A stretch of DNA of 64,000 nucleotides from Palsa-506 sp963707065. Lineage in GTDB: Bacteria; Actinomycetota; Actinomycetes; Streptosporangiales; Streptosporangiaceae. Shown in pieces: positions 62,466-64,000 of this stretch. Below the pieces are notes generated by a model, which saw nothing but the letters and a program-made list of their open reading frames with translations, ran no database searches and was not told the DNA's origin. A program made the position numbers and the translations under genes. The DNA lies in the NCBI GenBank assembly GCA_963707065.1, contig CAVPPJ010000010.1:53255-117254 (forward strand). The letters are read 5' to 3'. The first letter of the stretch is position 1, and every line of letters begins with the position of its first letter.

Positions 62466-63422
62466 TGACGTTCGTCGAAGAGGCGGACAAGGATACTCTC
62501 ATCCCGCCGACCCCACGGCGGAAGCGCTCGTTCCAGCCGCACTACCCGGCGTGGCTGACGGTGCCATCCTTCGTCTACTTCGCCATCTTCTTCCTCGGAC
62601 CGATGGCGATCCTGGTGGCGTTCTCGCTGGCGACCCAGCGCGGGTTCGGCAGTCTCGCCTCAGGTTCGACATATCGCGGACCGCCAGATCGCCAGCTGGC
62701 TGTACGTCACGATCTTCGTGCGCACGCTCGTGATGGCCTCGATTGGGTCGCTGCTGACGATCGCGGTGGGCTATCCGCTCGCCTACTGGATGGCCCGCTA
62801 CCTGACGACGTACAAAATGCTGGCGCTGCTCTTGCTCATCGTGCCGTTCTGGACGTCATTCCTGATCCGCACCTCGCACTCAAGATCATCCTGGACCCGA
62901 AGGGCTACCTCGCCAGGGACCTCGGCATCAACATCCTGTACACCAAGTACGCGGTGGCCGTGGGCCTGGTGTACAACTACCTGCCGTTGTTCATCCTGCC
63001 GGTGTTCGCCTCGCTGGAACGGATGGACTGGTCGCTGATCGAGGCCGCCACCGACCTGGGGGCGCGCCCGTTCACGGCGTTCCGGGAGATCACGCTCCGG
63101 CTCACCCTCCCCGGCGTGATCACCGGCGCCCTGCTGGTGTTCATCCCGATGACCGGCGAGTACATCGTCCCCGACATCTTGAGCGGCGGGAATTACGAAT
63201 TCGTCGGAATGTCATCGGCGACCAGTTCAACAGGACCAGGACCAGCCGTTCGGCTCGGCGCTGTCGATCGCGCTGATGGCGGTCCTGTCGGTGTTCGTCG
63301 TCGTCTACATCCTGTTCGCCAGGAAGGAGGAACGCTTCGGTGGCTCGGCACGTCAAGGCCAAGCAGGGGTTCACCGCTCCGGGCGATGGTGGTATACGCC
63401 TTCTTGTACCTGCCAATCCTGA
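62465..63422 (+). pseudogene. potB: Polyamine ABC transporter permease PotB-like, frameshifted
   Basis: VPSFVYFAIFFLGPMAILVA, then RTLVMASIGSLLTIAVGYPL, then ILDPKGYLARDLGINILYTK, LPLFILPVFASLERMDWSLI, EAATDLGARPFTAFREITL (the EAA loop) and VFIPMTGEYIVPDILSGG, then ALMAVLSVFVVVYILFARKE appear in order in changing frames. At least four indels. The ATG overlaps the potD stop as TGATG, so the operon arrangement was normal. Confidence 0.85.
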
Positions 63423-64000
63423 TCATGGTGATCTTTGCCTTGGACGAAGCCGTCGGCCCCGCGCTCACGGCTACCGCGGCTCCAACGTCTGCAACATCCC
63501 GCCCGCGCAAATCGGCAACATCACGGTGTGGAACGGGCGCCCTTCGTGCTGGTTCAGCGCCACCTGCGCCGACGCCACCTACGTACCGCCATCGTCGTCA
63601 GCCTGCAGATCGCCGCCGTGGCGTCGATCATCGCCACGCTTCTGGGACTGGGCGCGGCGCTGGCCTTGGCCCGGATGAAGCCGCGGCTCACCGCGCCGTT
63701 CGACGTCCTCGTGTACCTGACCCTCGTCGTACCCGAGATCGTCATCGCGGTAGCCTCCCTCATCTTCTTCGTGCAGGCACGCAGCTACTTCCACGCCTTC
63801 CCCGCGCTGGGGAAGGGCGCGATCCTGCTCGGCCAGGTGGTGTTCAGCGCCTCGGTGGCCATGCTCATCATCCGGGCCAGGTTCGTCGGCATCGGCAGCT
63901 CGCTGGAGGAGGCCGCCTACGACCTCGGCTCGGGGCCGCTGGCCACCTTCCGCCAGGTAACCCTCCCCCGGCTGATGCCCGCCGTCGTGGCCGCGGCCCT
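63340..64000 (+). pseudogene. potC: Polyamine ABC transporter permease PotC-like, frameshifted, partial
   Basis: GTG at 63340 after AAGGAGG. ARHVKAKQGFTAPG, then MVVYAFLYLPILIMVIFALD, then TAIVVSLQIAAVASIIATLL, LTLVVPEIVIAVASLIFF and the EAA loop EEAAYDLGSGPLATFRQVTL lie in different frames. The gene runs past the end of the window. Confidence 0.82.

Overview
The window is high-GC DNA from an actinomycete. The evidence is GTG starts, a homodimeric AceE-type pyruvate dehydrogenase, a PucR/FasR-type regulator next to a fabD-fabH-acpP-fabF fatty-acid cluster, a SARP/AfsR regulator and actinobacterial IS110, IS3 and IS1380 elements. The genus cannot be fixed from sequence alone; a Streptosporangiales-like lineage is only a guess.

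Positions 1-17113 look like core chromosome. A nucleoside hydrolase, a flavin-binding PNPOx-like protein and a HIT protein run rightwards. The FAS-II cluster runs leftwards (fasR-fabD-fabH-acpP-fabF-accD), followed upstream by a frameshifted alanyl-tRNA synthetase-family gene and aceE. Diverging from aceE are a DUF3052 protein, an AhpE-type peroxiredoxin, a zinc-ribbon protein and a GNAT acetyltransferase. The order ahpE / DUF3052 / aceE / fasR / fabD / acp / KAS / accD matches the mycobacterial acetyl-CoA to fatty-acid region as I remember it.

At 17114 lies an intact tRNA-Val(UAC) gene, which is the integration site of a serial genomic island. The last 48 bases of the tRNA gene and its edge recur at 23173, 42576 and 47924. 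Each copy is preceded, at the same distance, by a conserved end repeat with a hairpin, and followed by a second repeat. This divides the DNA into segments: E1 (17187-23220; SDR, SRPBCC, MBL, enoyl-CoA hydratase, membrane protein, alpha/beta hydrolase), E2 (23221-42623; redox SDRs with a TetR regulator, then IS110 elements, then an ion-transport set of DUF2254, Na/Ca exchanger, DUF4118, NhaA-DsbA fusion and ClC channel with MarR regulator) and E3 (42624-47971; NDH-2, HicAB and an IS3 element). One further junction at 27011-27235 has lost its att copy. The only integrase left is a broken fragment beside the tRNA. Many gene fragments lie between segments.

Positions 48000-64000 hold a small secreted or membrane protein, a large SARP/NB-ARC/TPR regulator, a DinB protein, an XRE/NB-ARC/TPR STAND protein with near-identical 126-bp repeats, and a compact rightward cluster (leader-like small ORF, GNAT, PQ-loop protein, response-regulator/thioredoxin-reductase fusion, CBS protein). 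A polyamine-type ABC operon ends the window; its ATPase is intact, but its binding protein and both permeases carry many frameshifts and the last one runs off the end. Frameshifts also occur in alaS, one hydrolase, marR and clc, so sequencing error must be kept in mind beside real decay.
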